IMG/VR virus record: IMGVR_UViG_3300021091_000080
Location: 1 to 60,664 of that record
DNA length: 60,664 nt
Direction: 5' to 3' (one strand)
Source: a virus
Shown: piece by piece, positions 53,105 to 58,543 of the stretch
Layout of the letters: each line of letters starts with the position of its first letter
How positions within the stretch are numbered: the first letter of the stretch is position 1
The notes under the pieces: model-generated
The model's input: only the letters and a program-made list of their open reading frames with translations
What the model was told of the DNA's origin: nothing
The model's database searches: none
Translations under genes and position numbers: made by a program

Positions 53105-53402
53105 AACTTTTTTTACCTTTTTTTACCTGGGGAAATTTTTTGAATAGATGGGAACCCATTATCTTAAATGTCTCTCCCACACATATTGAAATATACCAAA
53201 ATTCATCGAACGGCGTTATCGTCGTCCCATAAATCGACTTTTTCATACTCTAATACCCACGGAAATTTTTTATTTCGGGTTCCTTTGAAATATTTATCGG
53301 TCGTCTGGATACTTTTGTAGGTTAGAGAGGGTCAAATATGGGACCCGCTCGGCCCCGCCGATCGGACGGGTAGGGGGGCATTATACTGTCCCCCCAGGGG
53401 GG
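53105..53402. other. Noncoding segment between virion and accessory regions
   Basis: About 300 bases without a gene. The left part is AT-rich and has GGAAATTTTTT twice (near 53130 and 53260). The right part is GC-rich, with interleaved inverted repeats around 53342-53372 (ACCCG...CGGGT) and CCCCCC/GGGGGG around 53390-53402. A minus-strand TATAAT lies at 53381-53386. It marks a sharp composition change. It may hold a terminator for the accessory genes and a promoter for the 78-residue gene. Confidence 0.5.
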
Positions 53403-53564
53403 TCACCAACGCTGGCGATCGTAGCAGGCATCTGCCCAACCGTCACGCTCCCAGCGGCGGGCATCGAAGTCGTCTGCATCCATCAGGTCGTCGTGCTCAC
53501 AGTCCAGAAAGCGGTCATCGTACTGGGGGGCGAACTGGGAGCGGTAACCTTGGGAAGTGGTCAT
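53403..53564 (-). CDS. 53-residue hypothetical protein (GC-rich island)
   Basis: MTTSQGYRSQFAPQYDDRFL onward, acidic, with DDLMDADDFDARRWERDGWA in the middle. It has its own promoter module 28 nt upstream. Codons are GC-rich (CGC, CAG, GAC), unlike the virion genes. Unrecognised. Confidence 0.65.
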   Translation of the reverse strand: MTTSQGYRSQFAPQYDDRFLDCEHDDLMDADDFDARRWERDGWADACYDRQRW

Positions 53565-53591
53565 GGGTTGTTTCGTTTGGTTGATGTGATC

Positions 53592-53649
53592 AGTCTACAG
53601 GGTCAGGGCATCTGGCAGGCGCCAGGGAGGACACTGTTGTAGGTGTCAC
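53592..53649 (-). promoter_or_regulatory. Promoter module 1 (palindrome plus -10)
   Basis: The -10 hexamer TAGACT (53592-53597) lies 29 nt from an interrupted palindrome at 53627-53649 (plus strand GAGGACA-N10-TGTCAC). The palindrome is inside the next upstream coding sequence. It drives the 53-residue gene. Confidence 0.55.
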
Positions 53650-53779
53650 AGCGGCGCTCGGTGGCAGCGTTCACGCTCTGCACGGTGTCAGCAGCGAACT
53701 CGATGACAGCAGCGCCAGCAGCAGTGATGGGGGCATAGAAGGCGGCGCCGAGGGCAAGGGTGAGGATGGTCTTGGGCAT
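53603..53779 (-). CDS. 58-residue putative secreted peptide
   Basis: Starting at ATG 53779 the peptide is MPKTILTLALGAAFYAPITA followed by AGAAVIEFAADTVQSVNAAT. It has a short basic n-region, a hydrophobic core and an Ala-rich possible cleavage area. Two Cys follow (ERRCDTY and PGACQMP). Longer upstream starts were rejected because the promoter module lies within them. Confidence 0.6.
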   Translation of the reverse strand: MPKTILTLALGAAFYAPITAAGAAVIEFAADTVQSVNAATERRCDTYNSVLPGACQMP

Positions 53780-53801
53780 GGGTCGTTTGCTTGTTGTGGT
53801 T

Positions 53802-53860
53802 AGTCTACAGGGTCGGTCGGTCGATTTGGGGTCAGGTGGGGACAGTGCCCCAACCGTCAC
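53802..53860 (-). promoter_or_regulatory. Promoter module 2
   Basis: TAGACT (53802-53807), 30 nt from the palindrome GGGGACA-N10-CGTCAC (53838-53860, plus strand). The 3' arm contains the stop codon of the upstream gene. Confidence 0.55.
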
Positions 53861-54030
53861 AGGATCTGCAGGTCGTCAAGGATCACCCCATCCTTGCGGA
53901 TCTCAGCGTAGACGAACTCGTCTGCCTTGATGGCGAGCAGGCGCTGCGCCTCTGCCCAGGTCTGGCAGTCGATGGATTCCCAGGGGTCAGACGGGACGAA
54001 GACGGTGAAGCGGGTTTGGTTGTTTTTCAT
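53857..54030 (-). CDS. 57-residue hypothetical protein
   Basis: MKNNQTRFTVFVPSDPWESI is followed by a helical part (TWAEAQRLLAIKADEFVYAE), a small alpha/beta fold. It stands alone between two promoter modules. Unrecognised. Confidence 0.65.
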   Translation of the reverse strand: MKNNQTRFTVFVPSDPWESIDCQTWAEAQRLLAIKADEFVYAEIRKDGVILDDLQIL

Positions 54031-54036
54031 GCTGTC

Positions 54037-54093
54037 AGTCTACAGGGTCGGGGGGCAGCGTTGCCCCCTGGTGGACACCTCACAGGGTGACCA
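54037..54093 (-). promoter_or_regulatory. Promoter module 3 with internal GC hairpin
   Basis: TAGACT (54037-54042), 28 nt from GTGGACA-N10-TGACCA (54071-54093, plus strand). A perfect 7-bp hairpin GGGGGCA-GCGT-TGCCCCC (54051-54068) lies between them. Confidence 0.5.
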
Positions 54094-54337
54094 TCATGTC
54101 CACCATCTCCTGGGCGTCGATCTTATCGTCATCCCACGCTACGCCGTCGGGGGTCTGCCCGAGCATCCGCCCGATCTGTCCCTGCATCATGCAACGCTGG
54201 AACTTCTGCCAGGGGGTCTCGTTGTCACCGCAGAAGGTCACACACGCCTTAGCGGTATTGTAGAGGAACTCATCGTTCTGCATCCAGAGGGAAGCGTTCC
54301 AGGTCTCGTAGTTTGCCCAACCGTTGTAGGTCGTCAT
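54080..54337 (-). CDS. DUF7249-like small protein
   Basis: This 85-residue protein begins MTTYNGWANYETWNASLWMQ, a start I recognise from a family common in cyanobacteria and their phages (DUF7249, function unknown). The Trp/Asn/Tyr motif NGWxNYETWN is complete. The acidic C-terminus (DDKIDAQEMVDMMVTL) is typical. It has its own promoter module. Confidence 0.78.
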   Translation of the reverse strand: MTTYNGWANYETWNASLWMQNDEFLYNTAKACVTFCGDNETPWQKFQRCMMQGQIGRMLGQTPDGVAWDDDKIDAQEMVDMMVTL

Positions 54338-54364
54338 GGGTTGTCTCGTTTGGTTGATGGGTTT

Positions 54365-54422
54365 AGTCTACAGGGTCACGGTCTGGTGGCGCTGCAGGAG
54401 TGTGCGGTTCACCCACTGTCCC
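54365..54422 (-). promoter_or_regulatory. Promoter module 4 (degenerate palindrome)
   Basis: TAGACT (54365-54370), 29 nt from a weak copy GTGTGCG-N10-TGTCCC (54400-54422, plus strand), inside the upstream coding sequence. It drives the DUF7249-like gene. Confidence 0.45.
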
Positions 54423-54613
54423 AGCGAAGCGCCAGGGTTGACCATCAGGCGTAGCATGTCACGACGGCGGCAGTCATGGGCGGTCACGCTGCCCGAGTGC
54501 CACTGCACAATGGCACGACCAGTCAGTGGCGACAGGATGACACGCTCACAGGCAGACGATGGGCGCTGCACGTTGATGAAGACGGGCAGGTGATCGATGG
54601 CGAAGTCCAGCAT
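54368..54613 (-). CDS. 81-residue hypothetical protein
   Basis: MLDFAIDHLPVFINVQRPSS onward, with a basic part RRRDMLRLMVNPGAS. The stop overlaps the promoter of the next gene. One Cys pair is present (SACERV, HDCRRR). No family is recognised. Confidence 0.6.
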   Translation of the reverse strand: MLDFAIDHLPVFINVQRPSSACERVILSPLTGRAIVQWHSGSVTAHDCRRRDMLRLMVNPGASLGQWVNRTLLQRHQTVTL

Positions 54614-54634
54614 AGTGTGGTGGTTGTTGTGGTT

Positions 54635-54693
54635 AGTCTAGAGGGTCAGGGGGGAGAATGGGGGCATCTGGTGGACACCCCCTACACTGTCAC
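54635..54693 (-). promoter_or_regulatory. Promoter module 5
   Basis: TAGACT (54635-54640), 30 nt from GTGGACA-N10-TGTCAC (54671-54693, plus strand). The stop codon of the upstream gene lies in the 3' arm. Confidence 0.58.
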
Positions 54694-54887
54694 ATCCCGT
54701 TCAGGAAGTCGTGCAGATCCTCCCTATACTCTGCTTCGGTCTGATAGGTGCGACCGTGGATCGTGCGAGGGTAGGTCGCCACAGGGGCAGGCGCCCTGCT
54801 GGGTTCCTTGCCCTGGGAGAGGATCTGAGCAACGTAGGGGTTCACGTCGTAGATCTCGCCAGGCATGTCTTGGATCTCATCCCACAT
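54690..54887 (-). CDS. 65-residue hypothetical protein
   Basis: MWDEIQDMPGEIYDVNPYVA followed by a Pro/Ala linker and a C-terminal helix (YREDLHDFLNGM). Small, acidic N-terminus, with its own promoter module. Unrecognised. Confidence 0.6.
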   Translation of the reverse strand: MWDEIQDMPGEIYDVNPYVAQILSQGKEPSRAPAPVATYPRTIHGRTYQTEAEYREDLHDFLNGM

Positions 54888-54915
54888 AGGTTTGGTTCGT
54901 TTGGTTGATGCTGTT

Positions 54916-54973
54916 AGTATGGCACCCCTTGGTGGGGTTTGGGGCAGTTGGTGGACAGTGCCTCAGGTGTCAC
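54916..54973 (-). promoter_or_regulatory. Promoter module 6 (CATACT variant)
   Basis: CATACT (54916-54921, preceded by TGC) lies 29 nt from GTGGACA-N10-TGTCAC (54951-54973, plus strand). The nuclease-like gene's stop codon is in the 3' arm. Confidence 0.58.
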
Positions 54974-55530
54974 AGTCCTTTCTCTTCAAGAATAGGGGCG
55001 ACAACCTCACGAAGGAATGTAAAGTATTCGTCAGATGTGAAGGGGGCATCGATGACAGCGAGCAGGTCATTCACGCCCCAGACGTTCATACCTTTGTTGG
55101 CATACTTTGTCTGCTCACTGTTGCTCACTGTAGCGACGACAGGTACAAAGTAAGCAGCATAGATGTTGCCGAGGTGAGAGGCAATGGCATTTACTTTGTC
55201 ATTGCTAGCACGAATCTTCTCGCTGTCAAAGTTAAGATTGCACTTGCTCTCCAGGTAATAGTTCTGGGCATCAATCTTAAACAAGTGATCAATCTGGCGT
55301 TGGCGACCGTTAATGTCGAGCAGGTTCGATTCTTCGATCAGGTTGTCTGCTTTACTGTCGCTAATCACTTGATTCCAGAAACGCTCAATCCGCTCACCAA
55401 ATGCAATCAGAATAGATTGGGGAGAGATACGGTCATCGAGACCAAGTGCCTGCAGGATGTGAGATTCAGTTTGCTTTGGTTCAATAGAGAGAACCAGGGG
55501 CAGCAGGTTGGATTCGAGGTAGGCGGTCAT
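54970..55530 (-). CDS. PD-(D/E)XK nuclease-like, type II restriction endonuclease-like
   Basis: This 186-residue protein has GRQRQIDHLF (D81) and, 12 residues later, YYLESKC (E94, K96), the D-X(n)-ExK core of PD-(D/E)XK nucleases. The helix SEKIRASNDKVNAIASHLG follows, as in restriction enzymes. The size fits a type II enzyme. No methyltransferase lies nearby, so if it cuts DNA the phage or host genome must be protected otherwise, or the target is competitor DNA. It may also be a homing-type or repair nuclease. It is the longest gene of the GC-rich island and has its own promoter module. Confidence 0.72.
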   Translation of the reverse strand: MTAYLESNLLPLVLSIEPKQTESHILQALGLDDRISPQSILIAFGERIERFWNQVISDSKADNLIEESNLLDINGRQRQIDHLFKIDAQNYYLESKCNLNFDSEKIRASNDKVNAIASHLGNIYAAYFVPVVATVSNSEQTKYANKGMNVWGVNDLLAVIDAPFTSDEYFTFLREVVAPILEEKGL

Positions 55531-55551
55531 GGGTTGTTTGCTGATGTGGTT

Positions 55552-55610
55552 AGTCTACAGGGTCAGCGAGCGATCAGGTCGCCTGTAGTGTACAGTGCGT
55601 GAGCTGTCAC
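55552..55610 (-). promoter_or_regulatory. Promoter module 7, before the nuclease gene
   Basis: TAGACT (55552-55557), 30 nt from GTGTACA-N10-TGTCAC (55588-55610, plus strand). The palindrome is inside the upstream coding sequence. Confidence 0.57.
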
Positions 55611-55688
55611 ACTGCGGACAGGGGCAAGCGGTCCCCACAGTAGGATGACCGCTGCACAGATGGCGATGGTACGCATGTTCTTTTTCAT
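55563..55688 (-). CDS. 41-residue putative secreted or anchored peptide
   Basis: MKKNMRTIAICAAVILLWGP followed by LAPVRSVTAHALYTTGDLIA. It has a basic n-region and a hydrophobic core typical of a signal peptide or single membrane span. Its ATG overlaps the stop of the upstream gene (TGATG), so the two are translationally coupled. Confidence 0.58.
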   Translation of the reverse strand: MKKNMRTIAICAAVILLWGPLAPVRSVTAHALYTTGDLIAR

Positions 55689-55849
55689 CAGTGGCGATCG
55701 CTGATGTTCCAGTTGGTGATGGGGGCAGGCACAGGGCGGATGCCTTGGCGGATCTCCTGGCGGATCTGCTCCTCGCGGATCACCTTGGCGGTGTACTCTG
55801 CCATCACGGTGGCGAGGAGTTCGTCGTGGGTCATCTTGGTTTTGTTCAT
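55688..55849 (-). CDS. 53-residue basic helical protein
   Basis: MNKTKMTHDELLATVMAEYT followed by AKVIREEQIRQEIRQGIRP, a long amphipathic helix. Coupled to the 41-residue peptide by a one-base overlap. Unrecognised. Confidence 0.62.
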   Translation of the reverse strand: MNKTKMTHDELLATVMAEYTAKVIREEQIRQEIRQGIRPVPAPITNWNISDRH

Positions 55850-55855
55850 GCTGTA

Positions 55856-55914
55856 ATTCTACAGGGTCACTGTCCGCCGATGGGGGCACCAATGGACACT
55901 TTGGGAGGTGGCAC
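55856..55914 (-). promoter_or_regulatory. Promoter module 8
   Basis: TAGAAT (55856-55861), 30 nt from ATGGACA-N10-TGGCAC (55892-55914, plus strand), inside the 3' end of the upstream coding sequence. Confidence 0.55.
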
Positions 55915-56022
55915 ACGATAGTCGCTGACGGGCAGGAGATGGACTAACCAGGACACCGCCACCACACCAACGGAGCAGCACAGCATGATCTCTATAGTTT
56001 TCTGGAAATCTTTATCAATCAT
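55867..56022 (-). CDS. 51-residue single-span membrane protein
   Basis: MIDKDFQKTIEIMLCCSVGV followed by VAVSWLVHLLPVSD gives one transmembrane segment, then a Pro-rich tail. The ATG at 56022 overlaps the previous gene by 8 bases; an ATG at 56028 is equally possible. It is the last gene of the operon from promoter module 9. Confidence 0.58.
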   Translation of the reverse strand: MIDKDFQKTIEIMLCCSVGVVAVSWLVHLLPVSDYRVPPPKVSIGAPIGGQ

Positions 56023-56194
56023 TGTCATCCAGCAGTTCGGGGTAGTACTCTTCAACCTCTGCAATCAGGTCTTCATCACTATAACCTTGCAGATTATCTT
56101 GTAGAGCATCATATACAAAACGTTCCATCGTTTTGAAGTCCATACTATCAATCACCTGTTGAATGTATGATTCTTGGAGTGCAGTGCGGTTCAT
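56015..56194 (-). CDS. 59-residue acidic protein
   Basis: MNRTALQESYIQQVIDSMDF onward, ending in an acidic stretch (VEEYYPELLDDND). I chose ATG 56194. A GTG at 56203 that overlaps the upstream stop (GTGA) is an alternative that would fit translational coupling. Confidence 0.62.
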   Translation of the reverse strand: MNRTALQESYIQQVIDSMDFKTMERFVYDALQDNLQGYSDEDLIAEVEEYYPELLDDND

Positions 56195-56199
56195 GATGT

Positions 56200-56412
56200 T
56201 CACTTCAGAATGATACGATAATCAATGGACTTAATGCACCAACCTGATGCACAACTTATCTCTTCAATTAAATCCTCTTCATTGTTTGCTTCCCAAATAC
56301 TGCCGATGTAACGAGTGGGCAGGAACTCTTCATTTTCAAGTTGATCTTTCTCAGTCCAATCATCATCATCTAAACTACAATCAAACTCGATAGAAGTAAT
56401 CTGGAATTGCAT
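56200..56412 (-). CDS. 70-residue acidic hypothetical protein
   Basis: MQFQITSIEFDCSLDDDDWT onward, with GSIWEANNEEDLIEEISCAS and a C-terminal strand. The ATG shares its A with the upstream stop (TGATG), so translation is coupled. It resembles small acidic proteins of other cyanophages, function unknown. Confidence 0.68.
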   Translation of the reverse strand: MQFQITSIEFDCSLDDDDWTEKDQLENEEFLPTRYIGSIWEANNEEDLIEEISCASGWCIKSIDYRIILK

Positions 56413-56555
56413 CAGGCAACCTCATCACGAAGTACGGTCAGGATGTCATGGAGTTCGGTAACATTAGCACCGACGATCTCACTAACCTCATCCCAATCAT
56501 CGTGGAACTCAATCAGTTGGAGGAGAGCATCTACCTGCTCAAATGTTAGTGTCAT
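56412..56555 (-). CDS. 47-residue acidic helical protein
   Basis: MTLTFEQVDALLQLIEFHDD followed by WDEVSEIVGANVTELHDILT. All helical. Overlaps its upstream neighbour by four bases (ATGA). Confidence 0.65.
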   Translation of the reverse strand: MTLTFEQVDALLQLIEFHDDWDEVSEIVGANVTELHDILTVLRDEVA

Positions 56556-56677
56556 TTCCGAAATGGAGAATTGAAGTAACGAGTGAAGCATAGCACCAGA
56601 ATGATGCCCGTGGAGATGACACCGACCAGTCCTAGAACTGTCACACCATCGCCAGTAAATCCGTAAGTGTCAGGCAT
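56552..56677 (-). CDS. 41-residue membrane protein, first in operon
   Basis: MPDTYGFTGDGVTVLGLVGV followed by ISTGIILVLCFTRYFNSPF has one transmembrane span with a positive-inside tail. It is the first gene of a five-gene overlapping operon. Confidence 0.62.
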   Translation of the reverse strand: MPDTYGFTGDGVTVLGLVGVISTGIILVLCFTRYFNSPFRK

Positions 56678-56698
56678 AAAATCTCAGGAACAAATGTA

Positions 56699-56756
56699 AT
56701 GTAACAGGGAACGGGGCAACAATCAAGTGACCTTGTGCCACTTCTCAAACTGGCAT
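56699..56756 (-). promoter_or_regulatory. Promoter module 9
   Basis: TTACAT (56699-56704), preceded by CCCTG as in other modules, is 30 nt from GTGCCA-N10-TGGCAT (56735-56756, plus strand). Confidence 0.5.
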
Positions 56757-56757
56757 A

Positions 56758-56931
56758 TCAGAATACCACTTGGCGACCATCCCAGGTAATGATATATCCA
56801 GGATCAGGAAGTTGAGCAGTACTGCTATCAACTGACTGAGAAACATCTCCAATCAAATTATCAAGAATAGAAAGAATTTGCTTTCCATTCTTACCACGAC
56901 GAAGAGCAGAAATCATCAATTTAGTAGACAT
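56758..56931 (-). CDS. 57-residue hypothetical protein
   Basis: MSTKLMISALRRGKNGKQIL followed by SILDNLIGDVSQ and a C-terminal strand (GYIITWDGRQVVF). It lies two bases after the 40-residue acidic gene and shares its promoter. Unrecognised. Confidence 0.6.
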   Translation of the reverse strand: MSTKLMISALRRGKNGKQILSILDNLIGDVSQSVDSSTAQLPDPGYIITWDGRQVVF

Positions 56932-56933
56932 AA

Positions 56934-57056
56934 TCAATCCTGAGTAGTGTAATCAAGTTCAACAATAATTTCTATAGAATTATCTTCCAATTCAACTTCT
57001 TCTTTCTCATTATTATAGTATAGTAATTCTTCTAGAATATATTCTTGAAATGTCAT
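56934..57056 (-). CDS. 40-residue acidic peptide
   Basis: MTFQEYILEELLYYNNEKEE followed by VELEDNSIEIIVELDY. Very acidic, helix then strand, as in some phage-encoded inhibitors that mimic nucleic acid; that is speculation. It is the first gene after the sigma-70-like promoter at 57079-57107. Confidence 0.55.
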   Translation of the reverse strand: MTFQEYILEELLYYNNEKEEVELEDNSIEIIVELDYTTQD

Positions 57057-57078
57057 AGTAGTTAACTCTTACAATACT

Positions 57079-57107
57079 ATTTTATCAATTAAATATTAAA
57101 TTGTAAA
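57079..57107 (-). promoter_or_regulatory. Sigma-70-like promoter (TTTACA-N17-TAAAAT)
   Basis: TTTACA (57102-57107), 17 bases, then TGA-TAAAAT (57079-57084) on the minus strand. Each box has one mismatch, and the -10 is of extended TGN type. It drives the 40- and 57-residue genes. It lacks the GTGNCA palindrome. Confidence 0.68.
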
Positions 57108-57134
57108 GTTTTGAAATATTAAATTTTTAGATTT

Positions 57135-57174
57135 TTGAGAATTCTCAATTTTTTGATTTTTTGAGAATTCTCAA
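57135..57174. repeat. Two identical 14-bp palindromes, 26 bp apart
   Basis: TTGAGAATTCTCAA occurs at 57135-57148 and 57161-57174, each a perfect palindrome flanked by T-runs. They lie 28-67 bp upstream of the promoter at 57079-57107 and directly after the 108-residue gene. Likely an operator pair; on the plus strand each would also look like a terminator. Confidence 0.7.
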
Positions 57175-57184
57175 TTTTTGGGAA

Positions 57185-57511
57185 TTACCCCAGGCGCATA
57201 GAACTAAAGAAAGGAACAGTAGACAGACCTTGAACAGTATTCATTTGAAGGAACCACTGCCAACCCTTTTGAAACACTCGATCTCCAGGTTCGCCATGTG
57301 CCTGCAGAATAGCATTCAGACGAGACTTGGTGGTGACAGTAGGATGATCACCATCAAACAAACGAATGAAGGTGTCACCAACCTCAGCAATCTTGTTACC
57401 ATGAAGAAACACAATTGCGAGACCATCCTCGTGCTCTACACGAGTGTTGGCAAGTTTGAACTCGGTGCCGTTGGTGATGGCAGCGTTCATCAGTCGTTCG
57501 ATCTTACGCAT
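57185..57511 (-). CDS. 108-residue hypothetical protein
   Basis: MRKIERLMNAAITNGTEFKL followed by a beta-rich part (ANTRVEHEDGLAIVFLHGNK, IAEVGDTFIRLFDGDHPTVT) and a C-terminal part rich in aromatic residues (QKGWQWFLQMNTVQGLSTV). Small phage proteins of this kind are common in marine cyanophages, but I cannot assign a function. It has its own promoter module upstream. Confidence 0.72.
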   Translation of the reverse strand: MRKIERLMNAAITNGTEFKLANTRVEHEDGLAIVFLHGNKIAEVGDTFIRLFDGDHPTVTTKSRLNAILQAHGEPGDRVFQKGWQWFLQMNTVQGLSTVPFFSSMRLG

Positions 57512-57536
57512 GAGAGGCGTTTCGGTTGATGTATAC

Positions 57537-57595
57537 AGTATGGCAGGGATTCGGGGGGAAGTCTAGGGGGTATGTGCCACTTCCTAGACTGGCAC
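57537..57595 (-). promoter_or_regulatory. Promoter module 10 (CATACT variant)
   Basis: CATACT (57537-57542, preceded by TGC) is 31 nt from GTGCCA-N10-TGGCAC (57574-57595, plus strand), a perfect palindrome with a 10-base centre. Confidence 0.6.
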
Positions 57596-57598
57596 AAA

Positions 57599-57757
57599 CT
57601 AGATCACAGAAACTTCGACACGCTTAAGATTCAAACCAGCGAGTTGATTCAATACACGATCGTGAATAGTATCGCAGGCATTCTTTAACTTAGAACGCTC
57701 ATACCAGATAGTAATACAACCGTCGTAGGTTTGCACTTCGATTCGGATGTCTTTCAT
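57599..57757 (-). CDS. 52-residue hypothetical protein
   Basis: MKDIRIEVQTYDGCITIWYE followed by RSKLKNACDTIHDRVLNQLA and a final strand (LKRVEVSVI), a compact beta-alpha-beta fold. Preceded by a terminator and its own promoter module. Confidence 0.65.
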   Translation of the reverse strand: MKDIRIEVQTYDGCITIWYERSKLKNACDTIHDRVLNQLAGLNLKRVEVSVI

Positions 57758-57779
57758 TTGAAATTTTGACGACTTGAGT

Positions 57780-57838
57780 AGTATGGCATCGATCAGACCC
57801 CAAAAACCAAAAAAGTGGACAGTTCAGAAACCGTCCAC
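57780..57838 (-). promoter_or_regulatory. Promoter module 11 (CATACT variant)
   Basis: CATACT (57780-57785, preceded by TGC) is 29 nt from GTGGACA-N10-CGTCCAC (57815-57838, plus strand). Here the palindrome doubles as a terminator stem. Confidence 0.58.
57809..57838 (-). terminator. Rho-independent terminator after the 53-residue basic/acidic gene
   Basis: A stem of GTGGAC with GTCCAC, extended after one mismatch by GTT/AAC, followed on the minus strand by six T and then a second T-run. Confidence 0.7.
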
Positions 57839-57865
57839 CATTCTACCAAATATTAAGCTTGTAAG

Positions 57866-58027
57866 TTAATGTGAATAATCATCAAAGTATTCGTCACTAT
57901 CTTTAAACTTTGCTTGCCTCTTTGATCGAGACGAGTAACGTTTTTGATTTTGAACTTCGTATCCGAAATCCTCAAAGTCTTCGACGATTTCGGTATAACG
58001 TTCAGGCGATTTACGTGATTTTGTCAT
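57866..58027 (-). CDS. 53-residue charged hypothetical protein
   Basis: MTKSRKSPERYTEIVEDFED followed by FGYEVQNQKRYSSRSKRQAK and an acidic Tyr/Asp-rich tail (DSDEYFDDYSH). Basic middle and acidic ends. A terminator lies downstream and promoter module 12 upstream. Confidence 0.65.
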   Translation of the reverse strand: MTKSRKSPERYTEIVEDFEDFGYEVQNQKRYSSRSKRQAKFKDSDEYFDDYSH

Positions 58028-58049
58028 TGTAATTACTAATTTCTCCTCT

Positions 58050-58107
58050 ATTATATTAGTTTAGGGGTAAAATTATTTATTTTCAGTGACAACTTGAACA
58101 ATTGCAC
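58050..58107 (-). promoter_or_regulatory. Promoter module 12 (TATAAT)
   Basis: A perfect TATAAT (58050-58055) is 30 nt from GTGACA-N10-TTGCAC (58086-58107, plus strand). The palindrome lies inside the upstream coding sequence. Confidence 0.6.
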
Positions 58108-58303
58108 TATTCTTAATACTAATATTGATGAATTTACCAATACTTTCTTCATTTGTAATTACATTTTGAAGCATATCGATGAAATTTTCATCTTTTACTT
58201 CATAATTATACTGTTTATCTGAAGTATTAAAGATAATACTAACAATATTATCATTAACTTCAATCTCTTTTACTGCAGAACTGTTGAAAGAATTAAAAAA
58301 CAT
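58073..58303 (-). CDS. KTSC-like small protein
   Basis: This 76-residue protein begins MFFNSFNSSAVKEIEVNDNI. NSSAVKEI, VSIIFNTSDKQYNYEVKDE and IGKFINISIKN resemble in order the motif layout of the KTSC domain (a small domain often fused to nucleic-acid enzymes). This is a tentative match by pattern. The 3' part contains the palindrome of promoter module 12. Confidence 0.6.
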   Translation of the reverse strand: MFFNSFNSSAVKEIEVNDNIVSIIFNTSDKQYNYEVKDENFIDMLQNVITNEESIGKFINISIKNSAIVQVVTENK

Positions 58304-58329
58304 TGAAAAGTGTTAAAGGTTAATTTTAA

Positions 58330-58440
58330 AGTTTTAGAAAAATCTCAAAATCTTAAAAAATTGACTTTTCTTAATTTTGAAATTTTTCAGTTTTTCAGAA
58401 ATCTTAAAAATCGCAAAATCTGAGATTTTAGAAATTTCCG
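58330..58440. repeat. AT-rich tract with repeated TTTTnAnATCTn-like units
   Basis: On the minus strand variants of TTTTTAAGATTTCTGA, TTTTTTAAGATTTTGAGA and AATCTCAGATTTTG follow each other. Very low GC. It resembles an easily melted region. Confidence 0.5.
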
Positions 58441-58485
58441 AGAATGTAGAGGCGTTGGAAGTGCTCCTGTTTCTCCACTTCATGT

Positions 58486-58543
58486 AATATAGGACATCTT
58501 GGAAGGTTTCCGAGGGTCTGTGTGACACTTTGAGGACTGGCAC
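58486..58543 (-). promoter_or_regulatory. Promoter module 13 (TATATT)
   Basis: TATATT (58486-58491) is 30 nt from GTGACA-N10-TGGCAC (58522-58543, plus strand). The first good gene downstream is the KTSC-like one, leaving a leader of about 180 bases across the AT-rich tract. Confidence 0.5.

Noticed and set aside
53603-53860. An 85-residue version of the 58-residue secreted peptide
   Set aside because: The longer start would place the -10 box of its own promoter inside the gene, and the signal peptide begins at the inner ATG.
53791-55602. Several long plus-strand open frames in the GC-rich island (for example 53927-54454, 54865-55602)
   Set aside because: They run antisense over genes with clear starts, stops and promoter modules. 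High GC lowers stop-codon frequency, which explains them.
55694-55701. A GCGATCGC octamer (HIP1, frequent in cyanobacteria)
   Set aside because: A single copy inside a coding sequence in GC-rich DNA is not informative.
55563-55916. A 117-residue start for the small secreted peptide
   Set aside because: The extension runs through the 53-residue gene and promoter module 8; the ATG at 55688 fits the TGATG coupling.
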